DNA of 56,570 bases from DATBAK01 sp036787815. Its GTDB lineage: Bacteria; Actinomycetota; Acidimicrobiia; IMCC26256; PALSA-610. Where the stretch lies: assembly GCA_036787815.1 (NCBI GenBank), contig DAIQOP010000001.1, positions 1 through 56,570 on the forward strand. The letters are read 5' to 3'. This document shows positions 48,790 through 56,570 of the stretch, in pieces. The notes beneath the pieces were generated by a model that was given only the letters and a program-made list of their open reading frames with translations, did not search any database and was not told the DNA's origin. The position numbers were made by a program, and so were the translations under genes. Each line of letters opens with the position of its first letter. Within the stretch, counting starts at the first letter, position 1.

Positions 48790-51351
48790 TCAGGAGGCGA
48801 AGAAGCGGGAGCTCGGCCGGGTTCGAGCCGCGACCCCGGTGACCGTCACGGTGTCCGACGGGGTCGAGAGGCCGCTCGTGCCCCCTCCGGCGTAGACCGC
48901 CTCGACGGTGAAGAAGTGCGGCCCCGGGGTCAGGTGCTTGAGCTTCACGACGTGCGCCGTGGCCGAGACCGAGCGCGACGTGCCGTTGGGCGTCTCGCGC
49001 GCGATGTACCCGCTGATCGTGTCGCCGGGGCGCACGGTCGACGGTTGGTGCCACGTGACCTGCGCGATCCCGTTCCCCAGGTCGGTCGCGCTCACGCCGG
49101 TGGGGGTCGCGTTGCCGTACGCCGTGCGGCACGGCTGCCCGCGCAGTGACGGGCACGGCGGCAACGGGGTCGGCACCGTGATGCCCGGGATCACCGGCAG
49201 CACCACCTTCGACGGCCGGCCGATGGAATGGGCGATGTCGTTGGTGACGGTGCCGGCCGCGGGGAGCGAATCGAACGTCCAGAACGGGCGGTTCCCTCCG
49301 GGCGCCTCGACCGTGATGCGCAGCCGTGAACCGGTGCGCAGGACCGCCGCGAACGGGAAGAGCTCGACGCGCGCCTGCACGAACTTGCCGGCCGGCAGCG
49401 GCGCGGCGTCGGCCTGCAGGTCGGTGTGCCAGGGCCGCAGCGCCGTGGTGCGCGTCGCGTCGAGCTTGCGGTGGCTCGCCCGCAACCAGCCGCTCTGCAC
49501 GTAGCGCTCCTGGCCGTCGGGGCGCAGCTCGGTGAGCGTGACCTCGAGATCGGTGTCGGGAGCCGTCGAGCGCAGCCAGAGGTCGACCGAGCCGGTGCCC
49601 ACCATCGTGACGTCGTGGGTAAGGGGCGGGCTGTCGAACGCGAGGGCCTTGCCGAGCGGGAGCGGCCGCCAGTCGTAGGTGGGATTGGCACCCCAGATGG
49701 AGCTCGACGACCCCGAGTAGTCGGTGGCCGGCTTCGCCGTCGGGTCGTAGACGTAGCTCGTGGACGCGCGGCCGTCGCCGTCGGCGATCGTGGGCGGGTT
49801 CTTGCTCAGCTTCTGATCGGGCTGCATGTACCACGTGGTCGGCACCGTCTCCTTCGGCGGCCACTGCGAGAAGCTGTGCTCGAACGCGGCGATCGGCGCG
49901 CCCGGTTGCGACGGGTCGCCGTAGCCGTTCTCGAAGAGGATGCGAACGTCGGGCTCGTGCTGGTACGCCGCGAGCGCCTTCGCGTAGCTGGTGTACGCGT
50001 CGAAGCGGTCGGGTGGGAGCGTGAGCCCCGAGATGCCCATGCCCTGCTCGTAGATCGTGGGCGCGAGCGCGCGGAAGAGGTCGGAGACGTGGGGGATCCG
50101 GTGCCCGACGTAGAAGTCGAGGAACTCGGTCCAGCGTTGGAGCTGCGCGAACAGCGACTCCACGTGCGTGCCGTTCGTGAACATGAAGTGCTTGTCGGGC
50201 GACGACGTGAACTGATCGAGCATGTCGGCCGATTGCGGGCCGACCTGCTCGTCCTGCCACGCGCCGCCGAGGAACACCGGCACGTTGATCTTGTGGACGA
50301 ACGTGATGGGCGAGAGGGGGTCGCCGAGCGCCTTCTCGTAGTACGGGTGGCTGCTGATGAGCTGCACGATGTCGGGGTTCTGGAGCCGGAGCAGCTGGTT
50401 CTCCGCGCACTGCGCGCCGTTGGGCCCACCGGCGTCGACCACGCCCTGCTCCCAGCCCTCGCCGTAGGGCTTGCCCGCGTTCTGGCGGTCGAGCGCCCAC
50501 GACAACGCGAAGCCGTTGTTGAAGATGCCGCCCGGGTAGAGCGTGCTGCGGAACGTGTCGGCGATCACCGACAGCGGCGCGAGCGCTTCGAGGTCGGGCG
50601 GTTGCGTCTGGCCCACGAACAGCTGGCTGATGCCGGGGTAGGAGATGCCGACCATGCCGACCTTGTGCCGCGCGACCCACGGCTGCGCGGCGACCGCTTC
50701 GGCGACGTCGTAGCCGTCGAGCGACTGGAGCTGCTCGAAGTAGTTGTACGAACCGCCCGAGCAACCCGTGCCCCGCATGTTGACGCCGACGGTCGCGTAG
50801 CCGAGCAGCTGCGCGAGGAGCTCGCTCGGTTGGGGCGAGTTGGGGTTCGCGGGGTCGTAGCCGGAGTACTCGATGACGGTGGGGTACGGGCCCTGATCGG
50901 CCGGCCCGGGAAGGCTGATCATCGCCGACAGCTTCGTGCCGTCGCGCATGGTGATGTACCCGAAGCCGGGCTGGAGGTGCTGCGCCTTGTAGAACGAGTT
51001 CGGCGGCACGTAGGTGGGCGAGAGCACGGTGGTGGCCGCGGACCGGGTGTGGGTGCCGGCGTCGTTCTCGACGACGCGGTAGCCGGTCCCCGCGGCGATG
51101 CTGCGGAAGAGGAAGCTCCCCTGCGCGTCGACCGTGCCGTTCGCGACCGCGTGACCGGTGCTGTCGTCGAGCGCGACCGCCGCGCCGGGCGTCGCGTGGG
51201 TGACGGCCAGCTGCTCGACGCTGCCCTGCACCACGAATGTCGCGGGCGCCGCCTCGGCACTCGTGATCGGGGTCGAGACCGCCGGCAGCACCGCCGCGGC
51301 CGCCAACACCACGACCGCGCGTCGCCACCCGAGCCGCAACGATCCGCTCAC
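48790..51351 (-). CDS. Secreted CocE/NonD (X-Pro dipeptidyl-peptidase-like) hydrolase with fibronectin-type C terminus
   Basis: An 853-residue exported serine hydrolase. Signal peptide 1-35, a small Ig/carboxypeptidase-regulatory-like domain (about 38-110), an alpha/beta-hydrolase domain with MRDGTKLSAMISLPG, GVNMRGTGCSGG and the nucleophile elbow GISYPGIS (Ser237), a CocE/NonD jelly-roll C-terminal domain (about 520-720, DVTMVGTGSVDLWLRSTAPD) and a fibronectin III-like end (about 755-840). It probably cleaves Pro-containing peptides or acyl esters outside the cell. Divergent from metF. Confidence 0.9.
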   Translation of the reverse strand: MSGSLRLGWRRAVVVLAAAAVLPAVSTPITSAEAAPATFVVQGSVEQLAVTHATPGAAVALDDSTGHAVANGTVDAQGSFLFRSIAAGTGYRVVENDAGTHTRSAATTVLSPTYVPPNSFYKAQHLQPGFGYITMRDGTKLSAMISLPGPADQGPYPTVIEYSGYDPANPNSPQPSELLAQLLGYATVGVNMRGTGCSGGSYNYFEQLQSLDGYDVAEAVAAQPWVARHKVGMVGISYPGISQLFVGQTQPPDLEALAPLSVIADTFRSTLYPGGIFNNGFALSWALDRQNAGKPYGEGWEQGVVDAGGPNGAQCAENQLLRLQNPDIVQLISSHPYYEKALGDPLSPITFVHKINVPVFLGGAWQDEQVGPQSADMLDQFTSSPDKHFMFTNGTHVESLFAQLQRWTEFLDFYVGHRIPHVSDLFRALAPTIYEQGMGISGLTLPPDRFDAYTSYAKALAAYQHEPDVRILFENGYGDPSQPGAPIAAFEHSFSQWPPKETVPTTWYMQPDQKLSKNPPTIADGDGRASTSYVYDPTAKPATDYSGSSSSIWGANPTYDWRPLPLGKALAFDSPPLTHDVTMVGTGSVDLWLRSTAPDTDLEVTLTELRPDGQERYVQSGWLRASHRKLDATRTTALRPWHTDLQADAAPLPAGKFVQARVELFPFAAVLRTGSRLRITVEAPGGNRPFWTFDSLPAAGTVTNDIAHSIGRPSKVVLPVIPGITVPTPLPPCPSLRGQPCRTAYGNATPTGVSATDLGNGIAQVTWHQPSTVRPGDTISGYIARETPNGTSRSVSATAHVVKLKHLTPGPHFFTVEAVYAGGGTSGLSTPSDTVTVTGVAARTRPSSRFFAS

Positions 51352-51437
51352 CAGAACCCCCCGGTTGCCGTCTGCTGCGTTGCGAGGTTACCGGCCACTC
51401 CTCGTGGCGCCAAAGGCGCTCGGCGAGGGGGCACCGG

Positions 51438-51443
51438 TACGAT
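51438..51443 (+). promoter_or_regulatory. Putative -10 (TACGAT) 6 nt before metF
   Basis: TACGAT ends 6 nt before ATG 51450 and no Shine-Dalgarno is present. Candidate leaderless promoter. Confidence 0.45.
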
Positions 51444-51449
51444 CCGGGC

Positions 51450-52310
51450 ATGGTGAAGATCCGGGAGATCCTCGGGAGGGGCCCGAGCTACTCGTTCGAG
51501 TTCTCCCCGCCCCGCACCCCCGAGGCCGAGGCCCAGCTCGAGCGGGCCCTCGTGGAGCTCGAGCCCCTGCGGCCCTCGTTCGTGTCGGTCACCTACGGCG
51601 CCGGCGGCAGCACCCGCGAGCGCACCCACGAGATCGTCACGCGGATCAACCGCGAGACGTCGATGACCGCGATGGCGCACCTCACCTGCGCCGCTCACAC
51701 CCGGGCCCAGATGCGCGAGATCGTGCTGCGGTACGGCGAAGCCGGGATCGAGAACATCCTCGCGTTGCGGGGCGACCCGCCCGTCGACCTCGACCTGCCC
51801 GAAGGGGAGTTCGACTACGCGATCGATCTCGTCGAGTTCATCCGGGATCTCGGCGACTTCTCGATCGGCGTCGCCGCGCATCCCGAACCGCACCCGCGTT
51901 CACCGAGCCTCGAAGCCGACCGCCGCCACACGGCCGAGAAGCTCGCGGTCGCCGACTTCGCGATCACCCAGTTCTTCTTCGAGTCCCGGCACTACTTCGA
52001 GCTCGTCGAGTCGGTGCGCGCGCTCGGTGTCGACAAGCCGGTGATCCCGGGGATCATGCCGGTGCTCAGCCTCGCCGGCATCCAGCGGATGACCGAGATG
52101 CAGGGATCGGAGTTCCCCGCGTGGCTGGCCGAGAAGCTGCACGCCGTGGAAGACGACCCCGCCGCGGTGCGCAGCATCGGGATCGCGGAGGCCACTCGCC
52201 TGTGCGACGAGCTGATCGCAGGCGGCGCGCCGGGGCTGCACTTCTACACGCTCAACTTCTCGAAGGCGACGCGCGAGATCTTCGCGAACCTCGGCCTCAC
52301 GCCGGTCTGA
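51450..52310 (+). CDS. metF: Methylenetetrahydrofolate reductase
   Basis: A 286-residue FAD enzyme that reduces 5,10-methylene-THF to 5-methyl-THF for methionine synthesis. Characteristic segments: YSFEFSPPRTPEAEAQLERA with the catalytic Glu, VSVTYGAGGSTRERT, MAHLTCAAHT, ENILALRGDPP, VAAHPEPHPRSPS, TQFFFESRHYFELV and GLHFYTLNFSKAT. Length and motifs match bacterial MetF well. Own promoter; convergent with the methyltransferase gene downstream. Confidence 0.96.
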   Translation: MVKIREILGRGPSYSFEFSPPRTPEAEAQLERALVELEPLRPSFVSVTYGAGGSTRERTHEIVTRINRETSMTAMAHLTCAAHTRAQMREIVLRYGEAGIENILALRGDPPVDLDLPEGEFDYAIDLVEFIRDLGDFSIGVAAHPEPHPRSPSLEADRRHTAEKLAVADFAITQFFFESRHYFELVESVRALGVDKPVIPGIMPVLSLAGIQRMTEMQGSEFPAWLAEKLHAVEDDPAAVRSIGIAEATRLCDELIAGGAPGLHFYTLNFSKATREIFANLGLTPV

Positions 52311-52338
52311 CCCGCGGTCGCTTGCAGGTCGCGCGGTG

Positions 52339-53004
52339 TCAGCGCACGCGGCCACTGACGACGACGTGGCGGTCGCTCACGGCGTCGACGGTGAAGTGCT
52401 CGAAGCCGACGGCCCGCAGTTGCCCGCGGATCTCGTCGAGTGTGAACGCGGCCCGCAGCGACTGGAAGTAGTCGCGGCGCAGGATCTCCGGCTCGCCCGC
52501 CGCGTACCGATCGACGAGCGCGTGCGCGGCTTCGGGCGAATCGGGCCGGGTGAGGTCTTGCACGAGTACCCGCGTGCCGCGGCCGGCGACGTCGCGCATC
52601 GTGTTCCAGAGCACCATCGGTTCGTGGAAGTGGTGCAGCGCGCCCGTGCACACGGCCGCGGCGAACGGACCGAGCGAGGCGAGTGCCGGGTCGGGCAGCA
52701 CGTGGGTCTCGAGGGTGACGCGATCGCCGAGCCCGGCATGGGTGATGCGCGCGCGGCCGAGCGTGATCATCTCCTCGGCGCCATCGACGCCGAGGAAGGT
52801 CGCGAGCGGGAACGCGCGCGCGAGGCGGGTGGTGACGTCGGCCGGGCCGCACGCGAGGTCGAGCACGCGGCCGGTCGCGAACTCGGGAAAGCGTGCGCGG
52901 AAGTGATCGACGACGGCCTGGTGCGAGTCGGCGAAGTCGGCTTCCGAGTAGGCGCGGGCCTGCTCGGCGTCGTCCATCAGCTCGGGCTCGGTCACGCGTT
53001 CCAT
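52339..53004 (-). CDS. Class I SAM-dependent methyltransferase
   Basis: A 221-residue methyltransferase. Motif I is VLDLACGPADVTTRLA, followed by FLGVDGAEEMITLGRARI (motif II, acidic residue binding the SAM ribose), a motif III-like VCTGALHHFHEP and RVLVQDLTRP. The substrate is unknown. It is likely co-transcribed after the SDR gene (16 bp gap, same strand). ATG/GTG choice: ATG at 53004. Confidence 0.88.
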   Translation of the reverse strand: MERVTEPELMDDAEQARAYSEADFADSHQAVVDHFRARFPEFATGRVLDLACGPADVTTRLARAFPLATFLGVDGAEEMITLGRARITHAGLGDRVTLETHVLPDPALASLGPFAAAVCTGALHHFHEPMVLWNTMRDVAGRGTRVLVQDLTRPDSPEAAHALVDRYAAGEPEILRRDYFQSLRAAFTLDEIRGQLRAVGFEHFTVDAVSDRHVVVSGRVR

Positions 53005-53020
53005 CGCGGCCCGGCCTCCG

Positions 53021-53794
53021 TTACGGCCAGACCAGGCCGAACTGCGTCGAGTCGACGATGCGGCCGGTGAAGCCGCCGCCGTCCTGCGCGGCGAGGTAGA
53101 CGACGGCGGGCACCACCGCTTCGGGTGTCTTCCACCCCGTCCAGTCGTAGTCCTCGCCGAGCTCGTGCACGCTCATCTCGGTCTTCACCGCGCCCGGTCG
53201 CAGGGCGTTCACCGCGATGCCCATCGGCGCGAGCTCGATCGAGAGCGCGGTGCTGAACCGTTCGAGCGCGGCCTTGGCGACGGAGTAGGTGAGGAACCCC
53301 GGGGGCATCCCCGCGATGTGCGGATCGGCCGCGCCCGACGAGATGTTGATGATGCTGCCCGACCCGTGCTCACGCATCGGGCCGACGACGGCGTGGGCAG
53401 TGAGGAAGAGGCTGCGCACGTTGATGCGCATCGACGCGTCCCACATGTCGGGGGTCGTGTCGGCGAAGAGGCCACGCGTCGGCGTCATCGCGTTGTTGAC
53501 GAGCACGTCGACGCGGCCGAACGTGTCGAGCGTCGCGTCGACGAGCGCGGTGATGTCGGCCGCGTTCCCGATGTCGCAGCGGATCGCGAGCGGCTCGCCG
53601 CCGTTGGCCCGGATGACGGCCGCGGTCTCGTCGACCGTGCCGGGCAGCTCTCCGGGGTTCTGCGCGGTCGTGCGAGCCGCGCACACGACCTTGGCGCCGG
53701 CCGCGGCGAGCCCGACGGCGAGCCCGCGGCCGATGCCCCGCGATGCACCGGTCACGATCGCGACCTTGCCCTGCAGTGTCAGATCATTCGACAT
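53021..53794 (-). CDS. Short-chain dehydrogenase/reductase
   Basis: A 257-residue classical SDR: VTGASRGIGRGLAVGLAAAG for cofactor binding, VCAARTTA (Arg after strand 2, favouring NADPH), NNAMTPTRG, catalytic Ser in IINISSGAA, YSVAKAALERFSTAL (Tyr and Lys) and NALRPGAVKTEM. Substrate unknown. Upstream of, and probably co-transcribed with, the methyltransferase gene. Its start lies about 55 bp from the tRNA-Ser 3' end. Confidence 0.93.
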   Translation of the reverse strand: MSNDLTLQGKVAIVTGASRGIGRGLAVGLAAAGAKVVCAARTTAQNPGELPGTVDETAAVIRANGGEPLAIRCDIGNAADITALVDATLDTFGRVDVLVNNAMTPTRGLFADTTPDMWDASMRINVRSLFLTAHAVVGPMREHGSGSIINISSGAADPHIAGMPPGFLTYSVAKAALERFSTALSIELAPMGIAVNALRPGAVKTEMSVHELGEDYDWTGWKTPEAVVPAVVYLAAQDGGGFTGRIVDSTQFGLVWP

Positions 53795-53849
53795 GACCGG
53801 CTCCGTTCGCGCGTCCGGGCCGGGTTCGACCCGGCCCGGAAACGTGGCG

Positions 53850-53937
53850 TGGCGGAGGGACTGGGATTTGAACCCAGGGTGACTTGCGCCACAATGGTTT
53901 TCGAGACCATCCGATTCGGCCGCTCTCGCATCCCTCC
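53850..53937 (-). tRNA. tRNA-Ser (anticodon CGA)
   Basis: A cloverleaf on the minus strand: acceptor stem GGAGGGA/TCCCTCC, anticodon stem ATGGT/ACCAT enclosing the loop CTCGAAA with anticodon CGA (reads UCG), a long variable arm as expected for serine, a TTCAAATC T-loop, and encoded CCA at 53850-53852. 88 nt including CCA. Confidence 0.95.
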
Positions 53938-54005
53938 GGGCGGGATGTTACGACACGGCCCGCGGGTCGCTTCGAGTGATCCGGCTTCGAGCGGTGACGC
54001 TTCGA

Positions 54006-54497
54006 TCAGAGTGGAGGGGTCGATCGGCCACGCCGGCCGGCGAAGAACCGCTCCACCAGCGCCGCGCACTCGTCGCGGCGCACCCCGGCGACGACCGGGA
54101 TCTCGTGGTTGAGCCTCGGGTCGGCCGCGAGGTTGTAGATCGATCCGGCCGCGCCGGCCCGCGGGTCGGCGGCACCGAACACGAGCAGGTCGACACGCGC
54201 CGCCCACGCCGCGCCCGCGCACATCGGGCAGGGCTCGATCGTCGACACGAGTGCGTGGCCGCCGAGGCGCCACCCGCCGAGGGTGCGGGCCGCGGCCTGC
54301 AACGCCAGCACCTCGGCGTGGCTCGTCGGGTCGCCCCGCAGCTCGCGCTCGTTGTGCGCCGCGGCGACGACGGCACCGTCGGCCAGGCGGGCGACCACCG
54401 CGCCGACCGGGACGTCGTCGTGTGCGAGCGCGGCCGCCGCCTCGACGAGCGCGAGTCCCATGAGGTCGTCGAGGAGCGCGTGCGGGGGGACCGGCAT
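54006..54497 (-). CDS. tadA: tRNA-specific adenosine deaminase
   Basis: A 163-residue deaminase converting A34 to inosine in tRNA-Arg(ACG). The zinc and proton-shuttle site is complete: SHAEVLALQAAAR (His60, Glu62) and EPCPMCAGAAW (Cys90, Cys93). VPVGAVVARLADG and the LNHEIPVVAGV end agree with TadA. ATG at 54497 lies 7 nt after a TAGGGT hexamer on the minus strand. It is encoded next to the tRNA-Ser gene, a common neighbourhood. Confidence 0.94.
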   Translation of the reverse strand: MPVPPHALLDDLMGLALVEAAAALAHDDVPVGAVVARLADGAVVAAAHNERELRGDPTSHAEVLALQAAARTLGGWRLGGHALVSTIEPCPMCAGAAWAARVDLLVFGAADPRAGAAGSIYNLAADPRLNHEIPVVAGVRRDECAALVERFFAGRRGRSTPPL

Positions 54498-54504
54498 CGA
54501 GGCG

Positions 54505-54528
54505 ACCCTATTGCACCTCGCGTACCGT
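54505..54528. promoter_or_regulatory. Back-to-back -10 elements between tadA and the DUF402 gene
   Basis: The 40-bp space between the divergent starts holds TAGGGT on the minus strand (54505-54510, 7 nt before tadA) and TACCGT on the plus strand (54523-54528, 9 nt before ATG 54538). The two promoters are therefore nearly overlapping and both messages would be leaderless. Confidence 0.45.
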
Positions 54529-54537
54529 AGGACCGGA

Positions 54538-55143
54538 ATGACCTGGGCCTACGGCGACGTGATCGTGCACCGCGAGATCGCCTGGGGTCGCCCGTGGCTC
54601 GCGATCGCGGAGCGGGTGGTCGACGACCGCGACGACCTCCTGGTCACCTTCATCGCCACCGGCGCTCCGTTCGGGTACGCGCCCGGCCCGTGGCCGACCG
54701 AGACCGGCCTGCATCCGTGGCAGCCTCGGCGTGCCTGGAGCGGCCACGGTGTGCTCATCGCGCAGCGGCCTGGCGACGCGTACGCGGTGTGGCACTTCTG
54801 GACGGGTACGGATCGGCGATTCGCCAAGTGGTACCTGAATCTGCAGGCGCCCTTCTCCCGCACCGCGATCGGCTATGACACCCAGGATCACGAGCTCGAC
54901 ATCGTCGTGCCCGTCGACGGGCCCTGGTCGTTCAAGGACGACGAGATGATGGAGCAGCGCGTGCGCGAGGGGCGGTACTCGGCGGCCGAGGTCGCCGGGA
55001 TCCGCGCGCAGGGCCGCGCGCTCGCGGAGATGCTCGACGCGCGAGCGACCTGGTGGGATCCCGAGCTCACGTCGTGGGAGCCCGATCCGGCGTGGTCGTC
55101 CCCGGTCTTGCCGGCGGGTTGGGAACGTGTCGAGGCGCGCTGA
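54538..55143 (+). CDS. DUF402-domain protein
   Basis: A 201-residue protein with the DUF402 core (WYLNLQAPFSRTAIGYDTQD, then HELDIVVPVDGPWSFKDDE). DUF402 proteins include nucleoside tri/diphosphatases and the FAU-1 RNA-binding family; conserved Asp/Glu residues here (YDTQDHELDIVV, KDDEMME) could bind metal. Substrate unknown. ATG at 54538 gives the family N terminus, although the frame is open upstream. Divergent from tadA. Confidence 0.85.
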   Translation: MTWAYGDVIVHREIAWGRPWLAIAERVVDDRDDLLVTFIATGAPFGYAPGPWPTETGLHPWQPRRAWSGHGVLIAQRPGDAYAVWHFWTGTDRRFAKWYLNLQAPFSRTAIGYDTQDHELDIVVPVDGPWSFKDDEMMEQRVREGRYSAAEVAGIRAQGRALAEMLDARATWWDPELTSWEPDPAWSSPVLPAGWERVEAR

Positions 55144-56570
55144 ACGCGGCCGGCTCGATCCCGTGCTGCTCCTGTGCCTCGCGGCGGTGCTCGTGCCGTT
55201 CGCCGTCGGCGTGGTGCGCGTGCTCTTCGTGCACTGGACGCCGGTGGGCGACTGGGCCCTCCTCGAGCTCCGCACGCGGGGCGTGGGCGGGTCGCACACC
55301 CCGCTCGTGGGGCCGTACTCGCGGTTCGGTTGGAGCCATCCGGGGCCGGCGCTGTTCTTCGCGCTCGCGATCCCGTACCGGCTTCTCGGCAGCCGGCCGA
55401 GCGGGTTGCTGGTCGCATCGCTGCTGATCAACGCGGCATCGGTCAGCACGATTGTGCTCATCGCCTGGCGACGCGGCCGCCGCCCCCTCGCGGTCGCGTG
55501 CGCGATCGCGCTGCTGGTGCTGTGCCGGTCGCTCGGTGCCGAGTTCCTCCGTGATCCGTGGAACCCGTACGTGACGGTGTTGCCGTTCGCCGCGCTGGTG
55601 TTCCTGTCGTGGTCGATCATGCGCGGCGACACCTGGATGCTGCCGATTGGCGTGCTCGTCGCATCGTTCATCGTGCAGAGTCACGTGGGGTACGCGGTGC
55701 TCACGCTCGTCGTGCTCGGGGGGGCAACGGTGTGGCGCCTCGCGGCGGTGGTTCGCCACCGGGGATCGAACGAGCCGGCAGGTGATCGCCGCCGGGGGCC
55801 GGCGCTGATCGGGGTGACCGTCGCCGTCACCGTGGCCGCATGGCTCCCGCCGTTGGTGGATCAGATCGTGAATCCCGGCAACCTCCAGGCCCTCTTCGAC
55901 TTCTTCGGCAAGCACCACACCACGCCGACGAACCAGACCGCGTTCGGAGTCGTCGGCCGCGCACTCACGGTTCCCGGTGCGTGGGTCACCGGTCACGATG
56001 CCGTGCGGACGTCGGACTTCACCGCCTCGGCATCAGGCTTCTTCCTTCCGGTCGCGCTCGTCGCGCTCGTCGTCGCGATCGGGATCGCAGGGCGCCGCCG
56101 GGATCGCGACGCGGTCGCGCTCGGGGCTCTGCTGATCGCGACACTCGGCGCGGGCGTGTACTCGATCTCCCACATCGCCGGGCCGCTCGCCGCGTACCTC
56201 GTGCGGTGGCTCTTCCCGATCGCGATGATCACCTGGCTCGTGGTCGTATGGGTGTGCCGACCCTGGCTGCAACGGGCGTGGGCCCGGCCCCGGGCGCGCG
56301 CCGCGATGTGCGTCGTCGCCGCGGTCGCGACGCTCGTACCGATGGCGATGAGCGTGACCGACGCGGTGCGCACGCGCGCCCCCTGGTACGGAGCCGGGCT
56401 CGTCGAGGACCGGCTCGCGCGCGACACCGTCGCGCACCTGCACACCGGTGGTCGGCCGGTGCTGCTCACGAGCAAGGGAGACCGTTTCTTCTCGTGGGGA
56501 TTGGCGCCCCGGCTCGAAGCGGCCGGGATCCCCGTGGCGGCGCGCCAGGCCGACGTCTTGTACTACGGCC
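55127..56570 (+). CDS. Polytopic membrane protein, glycosyltransferase-like (3' truncated by window)
   Basis: The frame is open from 55127 to the end of the window (481 residues seen). It has about ten hydrophobic helices beginning at VLLLCLAAVLVPFAVGVVRV. After the first helix comes a large loop with WALLELRTRGV and GPYSRFGWSHPGPALFF, whose Asp/Glu placement resembles the first external loop of GT-C or mannosyltransferase-like proteins, a weak resemblance. GTG at 55127 overlaps the DUF402 gene end by 17 nt and gives a basic cytoplasmic start; GTG at 55163 is an alternative. Function is not assigned. Confidence 0.7.
   Translation, partial: MSRRAERGRLDPVLLLCLAAVLVPFAVGVVRVLFVHWTPVGDWALLELRTRGVGGSHTPLVGPYSRFGWSHPGPALFFALAIPYRLLGSRPSGLLVASLLINAASVSTIVLIAWRRGRRPLAVACAIALLVLCRSLGAEFLRDPWNPYVTVLPFAALVFLSWSIMRGDTWMLPIGVLVASFIVQSHVGYAVLTLVVLGGATVWRLAAVVRHRGSNEPAGDRRRGPALIGVTVAVTVAAWLPPLVDQIVNPGNLQALFDFFGKHHTTPTNQTAFGVVGRALTVPGAWVTGHDAVRTSDFTASASGFFLPVALVALVVAIGIAGRRRDRDAVALGALLIATLGAGVYSISHIAGPLAAYLVRWLFPIAMITWLVVVWVCRPWLQRAWARPRARAAMCVVAAVATLVPMAMSVTDAVRTRAPWYGAGLVEDRLARDTVAHLHTGGRPVLLTSKGDRFFSWGLAPRLEAAGIPVAARQADVLYYG

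Noticed and set aside
48698..51451. Long open frame in a second reading frame on the same strand as the secreted CocE-type hydrolase
   Set aside because: Arg/Ala/His-rich shadow; the other frame has a signal peptide and catalytic motifs.

Overview
The window looks like a draft-assembled chromosomal fragment of a high-GC actinobacterium. The evidence is dense G/C-ending codons, many GTG starts, several families that are essentially actinobacterial (DUF3499, DUF3151, the MSMEG_4193 phosphatase / DUF3090 / SCO1664 triad, an Rpf-like lytic domain), an F420-type oxidoreductase and a Streptomyces-style PHO box. An acidimicrobial or related uncultured lineage is my inference; no rRNA is present to settle it. 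Two 10-N scaffold gaps (17002-17011 and 47096-47105) interrupt genes. There are no phage genes, insertion sequences or CRISPR arrays.

Layout. 1-6.9 kb: a branched-chain amino acid type ABC system (LivF end, a LivH-LivM-LivG fusion, a convergent LivK-like lipoprotein), then a CopD-like membrane protein, an ApbE flavin transferase and a lipoprotein. 7-13 kb: MarR regulator, UppP, a leader-like region with two micro-ORFs and strong hairpins, a divergent LysR/TauE pair, a PIG-L deacetylase flanked by two copies of a 43-47 bp dyad element, and a hydrolase-like lipoprotein lacking its nucleophile serine. 13-15.3 kb: an arsenic cluster, arsR divergent from arsI/cadI, an aquaglyceroporin and arsC. 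15.4-24.9 kb: a phosphate-transport-like island with three periplasmic-binding-type proteins, a sortase-fold protein without catalytic His and Cys, and pstC-pstA-pstB-pstS, with a PHO box in the divergent promoter region.

24.9-33 kb: DUF3499; a tightly overlapped operon VOC protein-thrB-SDR-M20 peptidase-OsmC with a curious chain of minicistrons before thrB; a secreted beta-propeller/Rpf-like protein; an AarF/UbiB kinase. 33-44 kb: Fpg-like glycosylase, lgt, an ABC exporter ATPase with an FtsX-type permease, purE, a frameshifted nitronate monooxygenase, a CoA-disulfide-reductase-like flavoprotein, a small LPFTG surface protein, gmd and DUF3151. 43.6-56.6 kb: the conserved phosphatase/DUF3090/SCO1664 triad, a fatty-acyl-AMP ligase split by a scaffold gap, an FrhB-like F420 protein, a secreted CocE/NonD-type hydrolase, metF, a methyltransferase, an SDR, tRNA-Ser(CGA), tadA, a DUF402 protein, and the start of a polytopic membrane protein that runs off the window.

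A recurring architectural theme is a TANNNT-like -10 hexamer only about 6-9 nt upstream of the start codon, on both strands and before many genes, which suggests that leaderless transcripts are common in this organism. Other genes, mainly inside operons, use clear AGGAG sites or 1-4 nt stop/start overlaps. The most unusual content is the phosphate-type transporter island with its sortase-like pseudoenzyme and membrane-tethered binding proteins, followed by the twin dyad elements around the PIG-L gene and the micro-ORF/hairpin block near 8.6 kb.
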